40,849 nucleotides of DNA, taken from assembly GCA_023379265.1 (NCBI GenBank), contig JAMCUI010000007.1:146330-187178 (forward strand), written 5' to 3'. The stretch's first letter is position 1. Each line of letters opens with the position of its first letter. This document shows positions 9,224 through 15,320 of the stretch, one piece after another. The position numbers and the translations under genes were made by a program. The notes beneath the pieces were generated by a model. The model did not search any database, was not told the origin of the DNA, and saw nothing but the letters and a program-made list of their open reading frames with translations. The stretch is from Patescibacteria group bacterium (GTDB taxonomy: Bacteria; Patescibacteriota; Microgenomatia; 2-02-FULL-39-11).

Positions 9224-9250
9224 AATTATCAATTGTGTAATTTGATAATT
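9224..9250. repeat. 9-bp inverted repeat upstream of tRNA-Asn
   Basis: AATTATCAA and TTGATAATT face each other with a 9-base gap, about 20 bases before the tRNA. It may be an AT-rich hairpin or a protein site; the surrounding 9051-9268 stretch otherwise holds no gene that I can support. Confidence 0.4.
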
Positions 9251-9268
9251 CTCAATTAGTGAATTTAT

Positions 9269-9340
9269 TCCCCTGTAGCTCAACGGTAGAGCGGCTTCCT
9301 GTTAAGAAGATGGTTGGAGGTTCGAATCCTCCCGGGGGAG
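9269..9340 (+). tRNA. tRNA-Asn (anticodon GTT)
   Basis: The cloverleaf can be drawn by hand. Acceptor strands TCCCCTG / CGGGGGA pair over seven positions with one G-T pair. The D-arm is GCTC ... GAGC. The anticodon stem CTTC/GAAG encloses the loop CTGTTAA with anticodon GTT, and the 27-43 pair is a G-A mismatch. The T-arm is GGAGG-TTCGAAT-CCTCC. The discriminator base is G, as usual for tRNA-Asn. The CCA tail is not encoded (GCAG follows), so a CCA-adding enzyme must supply it. Confidence 0.93.
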
Positions 9341-9589
9341 CAGAAAAAAGAGTCTTTTGTATTCATCTAAAATTCTTTCTGCCCACAGTAATCTTTCCTT
9401 ATCGTCTCTGAAAATGGTGGAATTACATACAATTGGATCTAGAGCATACAATTTATCTTTACCGATTTTTTTGACTGCGGTTTGCAGAAAAAGGATAGAC
9501 GATTTTTGGTCTCCTTTTGCCAGATAAAGGGCAGCCCGGTAAAGATAACCAACCCCGTCTGCAAAGTCGCTTTGTTTTATTTCTCCCAT
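9302..9589 (-). CDS. small hypothetical protein overlapping the antisense of tRNA-Asn
   Basis: A 95-residue frame that overlaps the end of the DUF5674 gene by 13 bases, which suggests translational coupling in a two-gene operon. The first ~80 residues look helical and resemble a short tetratricopeptide-like hairpin (GYLYRAALYLAKGDQKSSILF). The last ~13 residues (LPREDSNLQPSS) are simply the reverse complement of the tRNA-Asn gene. The natural C-terminus may therefore have been lost, with the frame now running into the tRNA until a chance stop. I recognise no family. The coding nature of the first 80 residues is likely but not certain. Confidence 0.5.
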   Translation of the reverse strand: MGEIKQSDFADGVGYLYRAALYLAKGDQKSSILFLQTAVKKIGKDKLYALDPIVCNSTIFRDDKERLLWAERILDEYKRLFFLLPREDSNLQPSS

Positions 9590-9918
9590 AGTTTAGAAAA
9601 AACTTTTTTTACTGTTGCCAGGAATTTTTTCCTTCTTTTCTCATCCAACAGCTCTATACTATTGTTGTTTAGCCTTGGCCGAAGGTTTAGTATGGCTGTC
9701 GCGTCTATCTCGCCAGTCGCAAAATTTATACCTCCGCCCCATATATCATCCTGTCGTGATCCTTTTTCAAGGAGAATTCTCTCACCGTCGGCGTGCAATA
9801 TACAACCAGCGACTAATTGCTCCTTTTTTATATCCGCGGTTATTTTAACATAATCACCAAATTCATTTCTCAGTTTTTTAACCTCTTCTTTTGTCAGCAC
9901 ATGGTCGATGTATTTCAT
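9577..9918 (-). CDS. DUF5674 family protein
   Basis: A 113-residue protein with the signature of DUF5674, a small family common in CPR bacteria and cyanobacteria: an N-terminal ITKEEL-like helix (here LTKEEVKKL), the central VKITADIKKEQLVAGCILHADGE, then LLEKGSRQDDIWGGGIN, and NLRPRLNNNSIEL near the end. Family function is unknown. It is the first gene of a minus-strand pair with the 95-residue frame. The length is normal and the gene appears intact, starting at an ATG with no strong ribosome binding site. Confidence 0.8.
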   Translation of the reverse strand: MKYIDHVLTKEEVKKLRNEFGDYVKITADIKKEQLVAGCILHADGERILLEKGSRQDDIWGGGINFATGEIDATAILNLRPRLNNNSIELLDEKRRKKFLATVKKVFSKLWEK

Positions 9919-10122
9919 GGATACAATTTTACATGGTCTAAAGTATAAATGGAAGGAAGGGGGTAATTTATACTTTTTTGGGAAATTAGAATTATTGTTT
10001 CGTCAAATAAACAGAAATAAAAGAGGCGGAATAATGATATTTATCAAACCCGAGGTTATCTGAGAATCGTCCCCAAATACATCCAAATACAATGACAATT
10101 GGTACAACACTTCTTGTAAAAG
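9919..10122. other. intergenic stretch without a supportable gene
   Basis: The first part of the 9919-10478 gap. The only ORF here (9992-10204, minus) is a frame-shifted shadow of the small membrane ORF at 10123-10284 and has an implausible composition. I see no RNA gene, repeat or clear promoter. Confidence 0.6.
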
Positions 10123-10284
10123 TTATTGGAAGATTTCTTTGAAATTGATTAAGACGAAAAGAACACAGGCAATAATAAGCAGAATTAAAATTATATCCCA
10201 CCAACCGAACATTAACGGCATTAACGCAACCATAAAAGGAGCATAACTGACCTCATTTATTTCAATATTTCTATGTGTACTCAT
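10123..10284 (-). CDS. 53-residue single-pass membrane protein (missed by the ORF track)
   Basis: Reading the minus strand from the ATG at 10284 gives a 53-residue protein: a polar start (MSTHRNIEINEVSY), then two adjoining hydrophobic stretches ending in WWDIILILLIIACVLFVLI, and a short charged tail. It was too short for the track. Upstream on the same strand is TTGCTG, 17 bases, then TATAAT, nine bases before the ATG, so a leaderless or near-leaderless transcript is plausible. No family is recognised; the WWD-plus-hydrophobic-helix shape recalls small Tat- or stress-type membrane peptides but is not diagnostic. The next 194 bases (10285-10478) show no gene. Confidence 0.5.
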   Translation of the reverse strand: MSTHRNIEINEVSYAPFMVALMPLMFGWWDIILILLIIACVLFVLINFKEIFQ

Positions 10285-10478
10285 ATTAGATAAATTATAA
10301 TATTTTCATAGAAGGTCAGCAAAAACATATAAAAAAGATCGGAATACTCCAAATAATTAGTAGAGTGGTTTATAAAGATGTTCTAACTTCGTTAGCTACG
10401 ATGAGCAACTTATATTTACAACACTTCAGAACTCCTTAAAGTATTTATTATACCTTCAAAAACGGATGATATAATATA

Positions 10479-10883
10479 ATGAAAGAAGTGAAATCTCCAT
10501 CGCAAGAAATAGATGACATTATCAGAAAGTTGGGCGACTGGCGGGGCAAAAAATTGTCACAGCTTCGAGTCATAATAAAGAAAGCTGATCTTGAAGTAAT
10601 AGAAGAAGTGAAATGGAAAAAGCCTTCAAAACCCGAAGGAGTTCCTGTGTGGTACCATGATGGAATTCTCTGTGTTGTAGATAACCTCAAAAATGCAGTG
10701 AGATTGACTTTTCCTAAGGGAGTTCAAATAAAGGATCCAAAGAGACTGTTTAATACCCGTTTGGATAGTAAAACTGTTCGTGCAATAGATTTCTTTGAAG
10801 ACAATGCTATCAATGAGGTAGCGCTAAAAGCACTTATCCAAGAGACAGTGAAGGTGAATATGCAAAAAACGAAAACAAAATGA
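10479..10883 (+). CDS. DUF1801 / YdhG-like domain protein
   Basis: A 134-residue protein made almost entirely of a DUF1801 domain, the fold shared with bacterial frataxin-like iron chaperones such as YdhG. Matching features are LGDWRGKKLSQLRVIIKKADLEVIEEVKWKKPSKPEGVPVWYHDGILC in the first half and RLTFPKGVQIKDPKRLFN, RAIDFFEDNAINEVALKALI in the second. The biochemical role of most DUF1801 proteins is unknown. A TATAAT lies three bases before the ATG. The gene ends in an ATGA overlap with the next membrane gene, so the two are coupled. Confidence 0.85.
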   Translation: MKEVKSPSQEIDDIIRKLGDWRGKKLSQLRVIIKKADLEVIEEVKWKKPSKPEGVPVWYHDGILCVVDNLKNAVRLTFPKGVQIKDPKRLFNTRLDSKTVRAIDFFEDNAINEVALKALIQETVKVNMQKTKTK

Positions 10884-11251
10884 AACGACCAAAGTTTTTA
10901 ACAATATGGCTAATTTTACTGCTTATATTTTCTGTGGCTATAACAATTGACTCCCTAACATACCTTTCTTTTATACTGCTTACTAAAAACTACATAAGTC
11001 TTGTTGGAATTATTGCTGGCTTCGTGCAAATATGGGCAGTAGTTCAGCTACTTAGATGGAAAAAGATAGGAGTCACACTTTTTATATCCTCAGCGATTGC
11101 AGTATTTATGATAACAGCTATCAATGAATTTAACATTGTGTCCAAGGTAAACCAAATAATCGTAAGTTTGTTAGCAGTTTTAGTAGTTAACATTGTTATA
11201 CTCGGGATTTTGTATTTGGCGATAAGGCCAGTCTGGAAAAATTTCAAGTAG
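10880..11251 (+). CDS. small four-helix integral membrane protein
   Basis: A 123-residue protein with four hydrophobic segments (~8-30, ~38-56, ~63-82, ~92-114) joined by short loops, with basic residues at both ends. It overlaps the DUF1801 gene by the ATGA quartet, so it is translated from the same message. I recognise no family. The arrangement resembles many small DoxX-like or unnamed membrane proteins, but no motif supports a specific call. Confidence 0.65.
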   Translation: MKRPKFLTIWLILLLIFSVAITIDSLTYLSFILLTKNYISLVGIIAGFVQIWAVVQLLRWKKIGVTLFISSAIAVFMITAINEFNIVSKVNQIIVSLLAVLVVNIVILGILYLAIRPVWKNFK

Positions 11252-11275
11252 GAAGCGATTGTAATTTTTTTATTT

Positions 11276-11410
11276 CTTCCATCTTTGCCTTAATTCCCCA
11301 ATATTCCTTACATCCTGAAATGCCTGAATAATTGAGCTAAAATCTATCCGTATAGTAATTTGAGGGCTCGGGAGACATCAAATTGGGAGTATTACAACGC
11401 TCCCTTTTTT
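11276..11410 (+). repeat. ~135-bp dispersed repeat, copy A, ending in a terminator-like hairpin
   Basis: This stretch and 12655-12787 align over their full length at roughly 80% by eye with one single-base gap. Both begin CTTCCATCTTTGCCTTA, share a middle block around CATCCTGAAA.GCCTGAAT, an upstream CGGGAG, then CATCAAATTG and a hairpin followed by a T-run. Each copy follows a DUF1801 gene and precedes the promoter of an unrelated gene. The element could be an RNA attenuator-type unit or a small mobile repeat. Confidence 0.8.
11385..11410 (+). terminator. Rho-independent terminator in repeat copy A
   Basis: GGGAG ... CTCCC with wobble and A-T extensions, then six T. The same stem occurs in copy B with compensating changes (GTATT/AACGC here, GCATT/AATGC there), which supports a selected RNA hairpin. 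Confidence 0.7.
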
Positions 11411-11414
11411 GTTG

Positions 11415-11420
11415 TATAAT
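11415..11420 (+). promoter_or_regulatory. -10 element (TATAAT) for the asparaginase-like gene
   Basis: A perfect TATAAT right after the T-run of the terminator and 8 bases before the ATG at 11429. The start point would fall within a base or two of the start codon, giving a leaderless message. No good -35 is seen because the terminator occupies that position. Confidence 0.55.
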
Positions 11421-11428
11421 AGATTTAT

Positions 11429-11950
11429 ATGCAAAGTAATCCGTCAATCCATTTTATGATTACTGGCGGCACTATTGATTCCTATTATGACGGGACAAAA
11501 GATACGGCAGTTCCAAATGATAACTCAATTATCCCCCGATATATTAAAAGCCTGAAATTGTATAACCAGACTGAATTTACAGTTATCTGTATGAAAGATA
11601 GCAGAGCTATTAATAAGGATGATTTGCATAAATTAATAAGAGAAATTGAAAAAAGCAGACATAAACATATTATCATCACCCATGGAACATATACCATGCC
11701 AGATACCGCCCGTTTTCTTGAAGCAAACCTCAAGAGGAAAGATCAAACCATAATACTTATCGCAGCCATGCTTCCCATGACTGAATTTACAATGTCTGAC
11801 GGGCCGTTTAATCTGGGTTTCGCCATTGCAAAAGCGCAGGAATTACCACATGGTATTTATGTCTGTATGAATGGTAAGTCATTTTCGGCAGATGAAGTAG
11901 TCAAAGTAATAAGTGAAGGAAGGTTTGCATCGGTATTTGGAGAGAAGTAG
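11429..11950 (+). CDS. asparaginase/glutaminase-like N-terminal domain protein
   Basis: A 173-residue protein equal to only the N-terminal domain of type I L-asparaginases (usually ~330 residues). It has ITGGTIDSYYDG (~12-23), where the TGGTI motif carries the nucleophile Thr, and THGTYTMPDTARFLE (~89-103), matching the HGTDTMxxTA motif but with Tyr in place of the catalytic Asp. The MLPM segment corresponds to the usual substrate-loop region. The C-terminal domain that completes the active site across subunits is missing, and the protein ends cleanly. Short, one-domain homologues exist in other bacteria, so this may be a stable family and not a broken gene. Activity on asparagine is doubtful. 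Confidence 0.75.
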   Translation: MQSNPSIHFMITGGTIDSYYDGTKDTAVPNDNSIIPRYIKSLKLYNQTEFTVICMKDSRAINKDDLHKLIREIEKSRHKHIIITHGTYTMPDTARFLEANLKRKDQTIILIAAMLPMTEFTMSDGPFNLGFAIAKAQELPHGIYVCMNGKSFSADEVVKVISEGRFASVFGEK

Positions 11951-12171
11951 TAGTTCCCCGCATAGTCCACTAGGGAAACAAACTCATTTTTGGTACCCTG
12001 AAAAGTTCTTATTATAACTTCATGCTATAATTTTTATGTCCTACTTAATTATTTTTTGGAGTACCTATAACGGAATTGACGAAGGATTTAGTGGAACGAT
12101 ATACTAGAAAATTTCTTATGTAAGTTTGCTTATACTTTTAGCTTCAACAGTTATCTTATTCTTAGAAAATA
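11951..12171. other. intergenic stretch with a possible decayed small membrane ORF
   Basis: A TGCTATAAT extended -10 near 12022 is followed by an ATG at 12036 opening a frame of 23 codons to a TAG. Beyond it the same frame reads on as a hydrophobic segment (VSLLILLASTVILFLE) into the next gene's start. It could be a small membrane gene broken by a nonsense mutation. This is weak evidence, offered as a note only. Confidence 0.25.
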
Positions 12172-12672
12172 ATGACTATGAAAGCAGCAAAAAATGTTTA
12201 TGATTATATAGACAGTGCTCCAAAAGAAATACAGGCGAAGTTGAAGGAACTCCGTAAAATAATTAAAGAAGTTGTTCCAGATGCAAAGGAGAGTATAAGT
12301 TATGGTATGGCTTTTTATGCCTATAAAGGACGATTAGTATATTTCGGACTTCAAAAAAAACATATCGGACTTTATATTCCTCCACCTATTATAGAAAACC
12401 ACAAATATGATTTAAGAGATTATAAAACTACTAAATCTGCTATTCATCTATCTCTAAGTCAAAAACTTCCAGTAGCTTTAATAAAAAAACTGATTAAAGC
12501 TAGAGTAAAACATAACGAAGCTAATAAACTCAAAACTAGTGATAAAAAAATACATACCTGCAGCAGAGGACATAAATATCAGAGTAGCGGTCCTTGTCCT
12601 ATTTGTTGGCCGGGAAATACAAAGAAAAAAAGATCTCTGCAACTTCTTGATCTCCTTCCATCTTTGCCTTAG
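12172..12672 (+). CDS. DUF1801 (YdhG-like) protein with C-terminal zinc ribbon
   Basis: A 166-residue protein with two parts. Residues ~5-115 are a DUF1801 domain of the iron-chaperone-like type (VYDYIDSAPKEIQAKLKELRKIIKEVVPDAKESISYGMAFY, then GRLVYFGLQKKHIGLYIPP and KSAIHLSLSQKLP). Residues ~127-148 hold CSRGHKYQSSGPCPICWPG, whose cysteine and histidine spacing fits a small zinc ribbon. Such fusions occur elsewhere in bacteria. The last ~8 residues (DLLPSLP) are encoded by the beginning of repeat copy B, so the gene end and the repeat overlap. Start could be the listed ATG or the one two codons later. Function is unknown; zinc or iron handling is only a guess from the ribbon. Confidence 0.8.
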   Translation: MTMKAAKNVYDYIDSAPKEIQAKLKELRKIIKEVVPDAKESISYGMAFYAYKGRLVYFGLQKKHIGLYIPPPIIENHKYDLRDYKTTKSAIHLSLSQKLPVALIKKLIKARVKHNEANKLKTSDKKIHTCSRGHKYQSSGPCPICWPGNTKKKRSLQLLDLLPSLP

Positions 12673-12787
12673 CTTCCCAATATACCTTATATCCTGAAAA
12701 GCCTGAATGATTAGAGTGAAATCTACCTGAATACTAATTCTAGGCCCGGGAGCCATCAAATTGAGAGCATTGCAATGCTCCCTTTTT
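12655..12787 (+). repeat. ~135-bp dispersed repeat, copy B
   Basis: Aligns end to end with 11276-11410 (see copy A). It overlaps the last codons of the second DUF1801 gene and ends in a hairpin and T-run. On the opposite strand both copies contain a short frame (GYKVYWEAKAKMEG here, GCKEYWGIKAKMEE in A), but the differences between copies are mostly amino-acid-changing, so protein coding is not what is conserved. Confidence 0.8.
12763..12787 (+). terminator. Rho-independent terminator in repeat copy B
   Basis: GAGCATTGCAATGCTC is a perfect 16-base palindrome, extended by flanking pairs and followed by CCTTTTT. An upstream GGGAGC at ~12749-12754 could instead pair with the closing GCTCCC, giving two exclusive folds. 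Confidence 0.75.
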
Positions 12788-12820
12788 GGTGACCTTGATT
12801 GTAAGTTAGAACTTAATTTA

Positions 12821-12849
12821 TTGACAATAGATTCCCTTTCAGATAATAT
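12821..12849 (+). promoter_or_regulatory. sigma-70 promoter of the arsR operon
   Basis: TTGACA (12821-12826), a 17-base spacer and TAATAT (12844-12849). The expected transcription start falls at about 12856, which is itself an ATG in the arsR frame, so the mRNA is probably leaderless. Confidence 0.8.
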
Positions 12850-12867
12850 ATGAACATGGGTTCATAT
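12848..12867 (+). promoter_or_regulatory. ArsR-type operator overlapping the start of arsR
   Basis: ATATGAAC-ATGG-GTTCATAT is a perfect inverted repeat with 8-base arms and a 4-base centre. It covers the end of the -10 box and the first arsR codons. This is the form and position expected for autorepression by an ArsR/SmtB protein, released on metal or metalloid binding. Confidence 0.75.
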
Positions 12868-13164
12868 TCATGCTGCACTCCCAGCAAAAAAGAAGGAAAA
12901 AATGTGTCCCAATTATCTTCATTGTTAAAGTTGTTAGCGGAAGAAAACAGGTTAAAACTTCTTTGTATATTATGCCAAGGTAGACATTGTGTTTGTGAGC
13001 TAGAATCGCATGGCAACATGTCTCAAAGCCTAATATCCCATCATTTGAAGGATCTCAAGGAAGCAGGATTAGTACTTACTGAAAAAAAGGGTCAATGGGT
13101 ATATTACTCATTGACTGATTTAGGAAAAAGAGCAACGGATTTACTATTTCAAATTAATAAATAA
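12856..13164 (+). CDS. ArsR/SmtB family metalloregulatory repressor
   Basis: A dimeric winged-helix repressor released from DNA by metal or metalloid ions. The ~102 residues show the family core: LLKLLAEENRLKLLCIL (helix pair), CQGRHCVCELESHGNMSQSLISHHLKDLKEAGLV (sensor helix then recognition helix), and KGQWVYYSLTD (wing). The CVCE cysteine pair at the sensor helix matches the As/Sb or Cd/Pb-binding position, and an extra Cys-Cys lies near the N-terminus (SYSCCTP). I place the start at 12856 rather than 12850 because the predicted transcription start coincides with it. It is the first gene of an operon with a thioredoxin-fold protein and a DUF318 permease, 19 bases upstream of the former. 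Confidence 0.88.
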   Translation: MGSYSCCTPSKKEGKNVSQLSSLLKLLAEENRLKLLCILCQGRHCVCELESHGNMSQSLISHHLKDLKEAGLVLTEKKGQWVYYSLTDLGKRATDLLFQINK

Positions 13165-13183
13165 TTATTGAAAGGAGAAAGTC

Positions 13184-13477
13184 ATAAAAATACAAGTTTT
13201 CGGTTCCGGTTGTGCAAGTTGCAAAAAACTGCATGAGTTAACTCAAAAAGCAGTATCAGAATTGGGCATTAATGCAAATGTGGAATATATTACGGATGTT
13301 GCCAAAATGATGGAAATGGGATTTATGACAAGCCCAGTTCTTGCTATAGACGGGAAAGCAGCTATTACTGGTTTTGTTCCAGGTATGGATAAAATCAAGA
13401 ATGCCATTCAGAGAAATTGTTCACCAAAGAGTGAATGCTGCAGGAATGGAAAATGCTCATGTGGGAGTAAATCCTAA
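13184..13477 (+). CDS. thioredoxin-fold redox-active disulfide protein with apparent ATA start codon
   Basis: The track starts this gene at an internal TTG (13262), which cuts off the active site. Read upstream in the same frame, the sequence is the full family N-terminus: IKIQVFGSGCASCKKLHEL, with the CxxC thiol pair. The codon where the family has Met is ATA (13184-13186), preceded by AAAGGAG six bases upstream, a good ribosome binding site. There is no ATG, GTG or TTG in a usable position. The 97-residue protein ends in a cysteine-rich tail (SECCRNGKCSCGSKS) that could bind metal. Its stop overlaps the permease start (TAATG). Such proteins accompany ArsR and DUF318 permeases in metal or metalloid resistance operons; the exact thiol partner is not known. 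Confidence 0.85.
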   Translation: MKIQVFGSGCASCKKLHELTQKAVSELGINANVEYITDVAKMMEMGFMTSPVLAIDGKAAITGFVPGMDKIKNAIQRNCSPKSECCRNGKCSCGSKS

Positions 13478-14442
13478 TGGATATTTTCTATCCTGTTCAG
13501 ATTTTTGCTAACGCCATTACCTATTCCTTTTTACCCTTACGAAGGAAAACTATATTAGGAGATAGTGTAAATTTCTTTATTTACGACAGTGTTAAGATAC
13601 TTATCCTCCTGTTTGTGGTTATATTTGTGGTTTCTCTTATCCGCTCCTATCTACCGCCTGAAAAGATAAAGAAGCTTTTAACAAACAGGTTTGAATTTAT
13701 CGGTAATATTCTGGCTGCCCTTATTGGTATCATTACTCCCTTTTGCACTTGCTCTGCAGTGCCTCTTTTTATTGGTTTAGTAGAAAGCGGCGTGCCGCTG
13801 GGGGTAACATTCTCTTACCTTATATCAGCCCCGATGGTCAATGAGGTAGCAGCAATATTACTTTTAGGACTATTCGGTCCGGCAATTGCAGCTTTGTATA
13901 TCATATCAGGGGTTACTATTGCGGTAATCATAGGTTTCATAATGGGAAAGATGAGACTGGAATCTCTGGTGGAAGATTATGTTTGGAAGATAAAAATAGG
14001 TAAAACCATAATCGATACCAAAATCTCTTTCAATGATAGATTTTTGCAAGCTTATTCATACACAATTTCCTTAATCAAAAAAGTCTATCCTTATGTTTTA
14101 ATCGGTGTTGGCGCCGGAGCATTAATTCATGGTTATGCTCCAGAAAATTTACTTACCCAAATTGCAGGTAAAAATAATCCTCTTGCAGTTCCTTTCGCAG
14201 TTTTAATCGGTGTGCCTCTTTATTCCAATGCTGCTGGTACAATTCCCATTGTTAAGTCATTGATAGAAAAAGGTCTACCTGTAGGTACTTCTCTTGCCTT
14301 TATGATGGCAGTTACAGCCCTGTCTTTTCCTGAAATGATTATTCTCCGCAAGGTGTTGAAACGGAAATTACTGGCAATATATTTCGGCATATTGACTATT
14401 GGTATAATATTCACCGGATATTTGTTTAACGCTGTATTATAA
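13477..14442 (+). CDS. DUF318/UPF0718 family permease (ArsP-like)
   Basis: A 321-residue permease with about eight membrane segments. The family signature GIITPFCTCSAVPLFIGLVESGVPLGVTFSYLISAPMVNEVA is complete, including the CTC cysteine pair in the membrane, and the second half repeats a related pattern (GVPLYSNAAGTIPIVKSLIEKGLPVGTSLAFMMAVTALSFPE). Members such as ArsP export trivalent organoarsenicals; others are uncharacterised. Context (ArsR plus disulfide protein, both overlapping or tightly spaced) supports a metal or metalloid efflux operon controlled by the operator at 12848-12867. Substrate specificity cannot be read from sequence alone. Confidence 0.85.
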   Translation: MDIFYPVQIFANAITYSFLPLRRKTILGDSVNFFIYDSVKILILLFVVIFVVSLIRSYLPPEKIKKLLTNRFEFIGNILAALIGIITPFCTCSAVPLFIGLVESGVPLGVTFSYLISAPMVNEVAAILLLGLFGPAIAALYIISGVTIAVIIGFIMGKMRLESLVEDYVWKIKIGKTIIDTKISFNDRFLQAYSYTISLIKKVYPYVLIGVGAGALIHGYAPENLLTQIAGKNNPLAVPFAVLIGVPLYSNAAGTIPIVKSLIEKGLPVGTSLAFMMAVTALSFPEMIILRKVLKRKLLAIYFGILTIGIIFTGYLFNAVL

Positions 14443-14535
14443 AACCGTATTGATAATATAAGAAGTCGGGATGAAATTGATGAAGAATTAGCAGGATGGG
14501 TAGGTGAGGCATACAGTCTCAAAGAGAATAAATAG
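14443..14535 (+). pseudogene. in-frame open remnant after the permease stop
   Basis: Immediately after the permease TAA the same frame stays open for 30 codons to a TAG, with a protein-like, acidic sequence (DEIDEELAGWVGEAYSLKEN) but no start codon. It may be the end of a lost gene or of a longer permease, or a chance frame. I do not recognise it. Confidence 0.25.
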
Positions 14536-14654
14536 GTTCTGACTTCGTCTTTCAAATAGAGTAAAATTAGAGAGATAAATATCGTATTATCAATTTGACT
14601 TAGGTCCAGTTTCCATTTTATATTATATTAATAAATAATTCTCTTTTCCCATTT

Positions 14655-14882
14655 ATGACCAATTTTTCACACGCATTTTCCGCCAATAACCAGGAAGACT
14701 TTGAATTTGAGCTTATTCCTCTCATTATCTCTTTGTTAGACAGCCAAAAAATATCCTACCCACAGTCTCAATATATAATAGATAATTATATTGATTTTGC
14801 CAAAAATAATCAGTTTGACAAATCCAAGTACCAGATAAAGGTAAATAGTTTAATAGAAAGCCAGGCAGCAGGATTAGATTAG
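14655..14882 (+). CDS. small hypothetical protein (75 residues)
   Basis: A short soluble protein without membrane segments or cysteines, rich in Asn, Gln, Ser and acidic residues and predicted helical. A TTGACT with TATATT about 18 bases downstream lies before it, which supports expression as the first gene of the small cluster 14655-15506. No family is recognised. Codon use is AT-rich like its surroundings, in contrast to the next gene. Confidence 0.5.
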   Translation: MTNFSHAFSANNQEDFEFELIPLIISLLDSQKISYPQSQYIIDNYIDFAKNNQFDKSKYQIKVNSLIESQAAGLD

Positions 14883-14901
14883 TAATTATGTCTAGAAATA
14901 T

Positions 14902-15261
14902 ATGAATGATAGAGTGTCTGAAGTGGATAAAATGGCTGAAAGAATGGGAACAGATTTCAAATCGCGGGCTACCGTTGCCTTGACAAGAGCTGTCTACACG
15001 TTTGTCGGCTGGTTGGATACTGATCCATTCTTTAGTCCACAATTGACCCGTGACCGGGATAGTAAGGGACGCGCGACGGCTTTTGATGATATGGATAAGG
15101 CCAGGCTAGATAGTGCCCAGGCGCGGCAACGGGATAGACTACCCAAACAGACAGCTATTTTTAATGCAGTTACCGCAATGAGAGATGGTGCGCCGCCCCG
15201 AACAGTACTTGAATTTATGGGGGGGCACAGAAGGCTTAGAACTCCGGCTCCCGCAGCATAA
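14902..15261 (+). CDS. small hypothetical protein, Arg/Ala-rich
   Basis: A 119-residue frame with a basic, Ala- and Arg-rich second half (QARQRDRLPKQTAIF, FMGGHRRLRTPAPAA). Base composition is visibly more GC-rich than the genes on either side, which hints at different origin or selection. Nothing in it marks a known domain. It lies 19 bases after the 75-residue gene on the same strand. Moderate confidence that it is coding, from length and the clean spacing. Confidence 0.5.
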   Translation: MNDRVSEVDKMAERMGTDFKSRATVALTRAVYTFVGWLDTDPFFSPQLTRDRDSKGRATAFDDMDKARLDSAQARQRDRLPKQTAIFNAVTAMRDGAPPRTVLEFMGGHRRLRTPAPAA

Positions 15262-15273
15262 GAATTAATTCAT

Positions 15274-15307
15274 CTACAGATAAAAGATTGTCTGTAGGAA
15301 ATCTTTT
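15274..15307 (+). promoter_or_regulatory. two overlapping, mutually exclusive hairpins before the FtsK-gamma-like gene
   Basis: CTACAGA (15274-15280) can pair with TCTGTAG (15291-15297), or AAAAGATT (15282-15289) with AATCTTTT (15300-15307). The second pair uses the loop of the first, so both cannot form together. This is the geometry of an attenuator, or a weak terminator with an alternate fold, 14 bases before the ATG at 15321. Confidence 0.45.
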
Positions 15308-15320
15308 ATAACGGGCACTA

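Noticed and set aside
9992-10204. 70-residue minus-strand ORF
   Set aside because: It overlaps a more convincing 53-residue membrane ORF (10123-10284) in another frame and its composition is not protein-like.
12036-12201. Small membrane ORF with an in-frame TAG upstream of the second DUF1801 gene
   Set aside because: A promoter-like TGCTATAAT and a hydrophobic stretch are suggestive, but the frame is short, interrupted and without recognisable relatives. Kept only as an intergenic note.
12478-12759. 93-residue minus-strand ORF over repeat copy B
   Set aside because: The matching frame in copy A is broken by stops, and the copy differences change amino acids, so coding is not conserved.
11276-12787. 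T-box riboswitch reading of the paired repeats
   Set aside because: The conserved T-box sequence (AGGGTGGNACCGCG) is absent and neither copy is followed by an aminoacyl-tRNA synthetase or amino-acid gene.
14220-14555. 111-residue minus-strand ORF at the permease end
   Set aside because: Shadow of the permease; no independent support.
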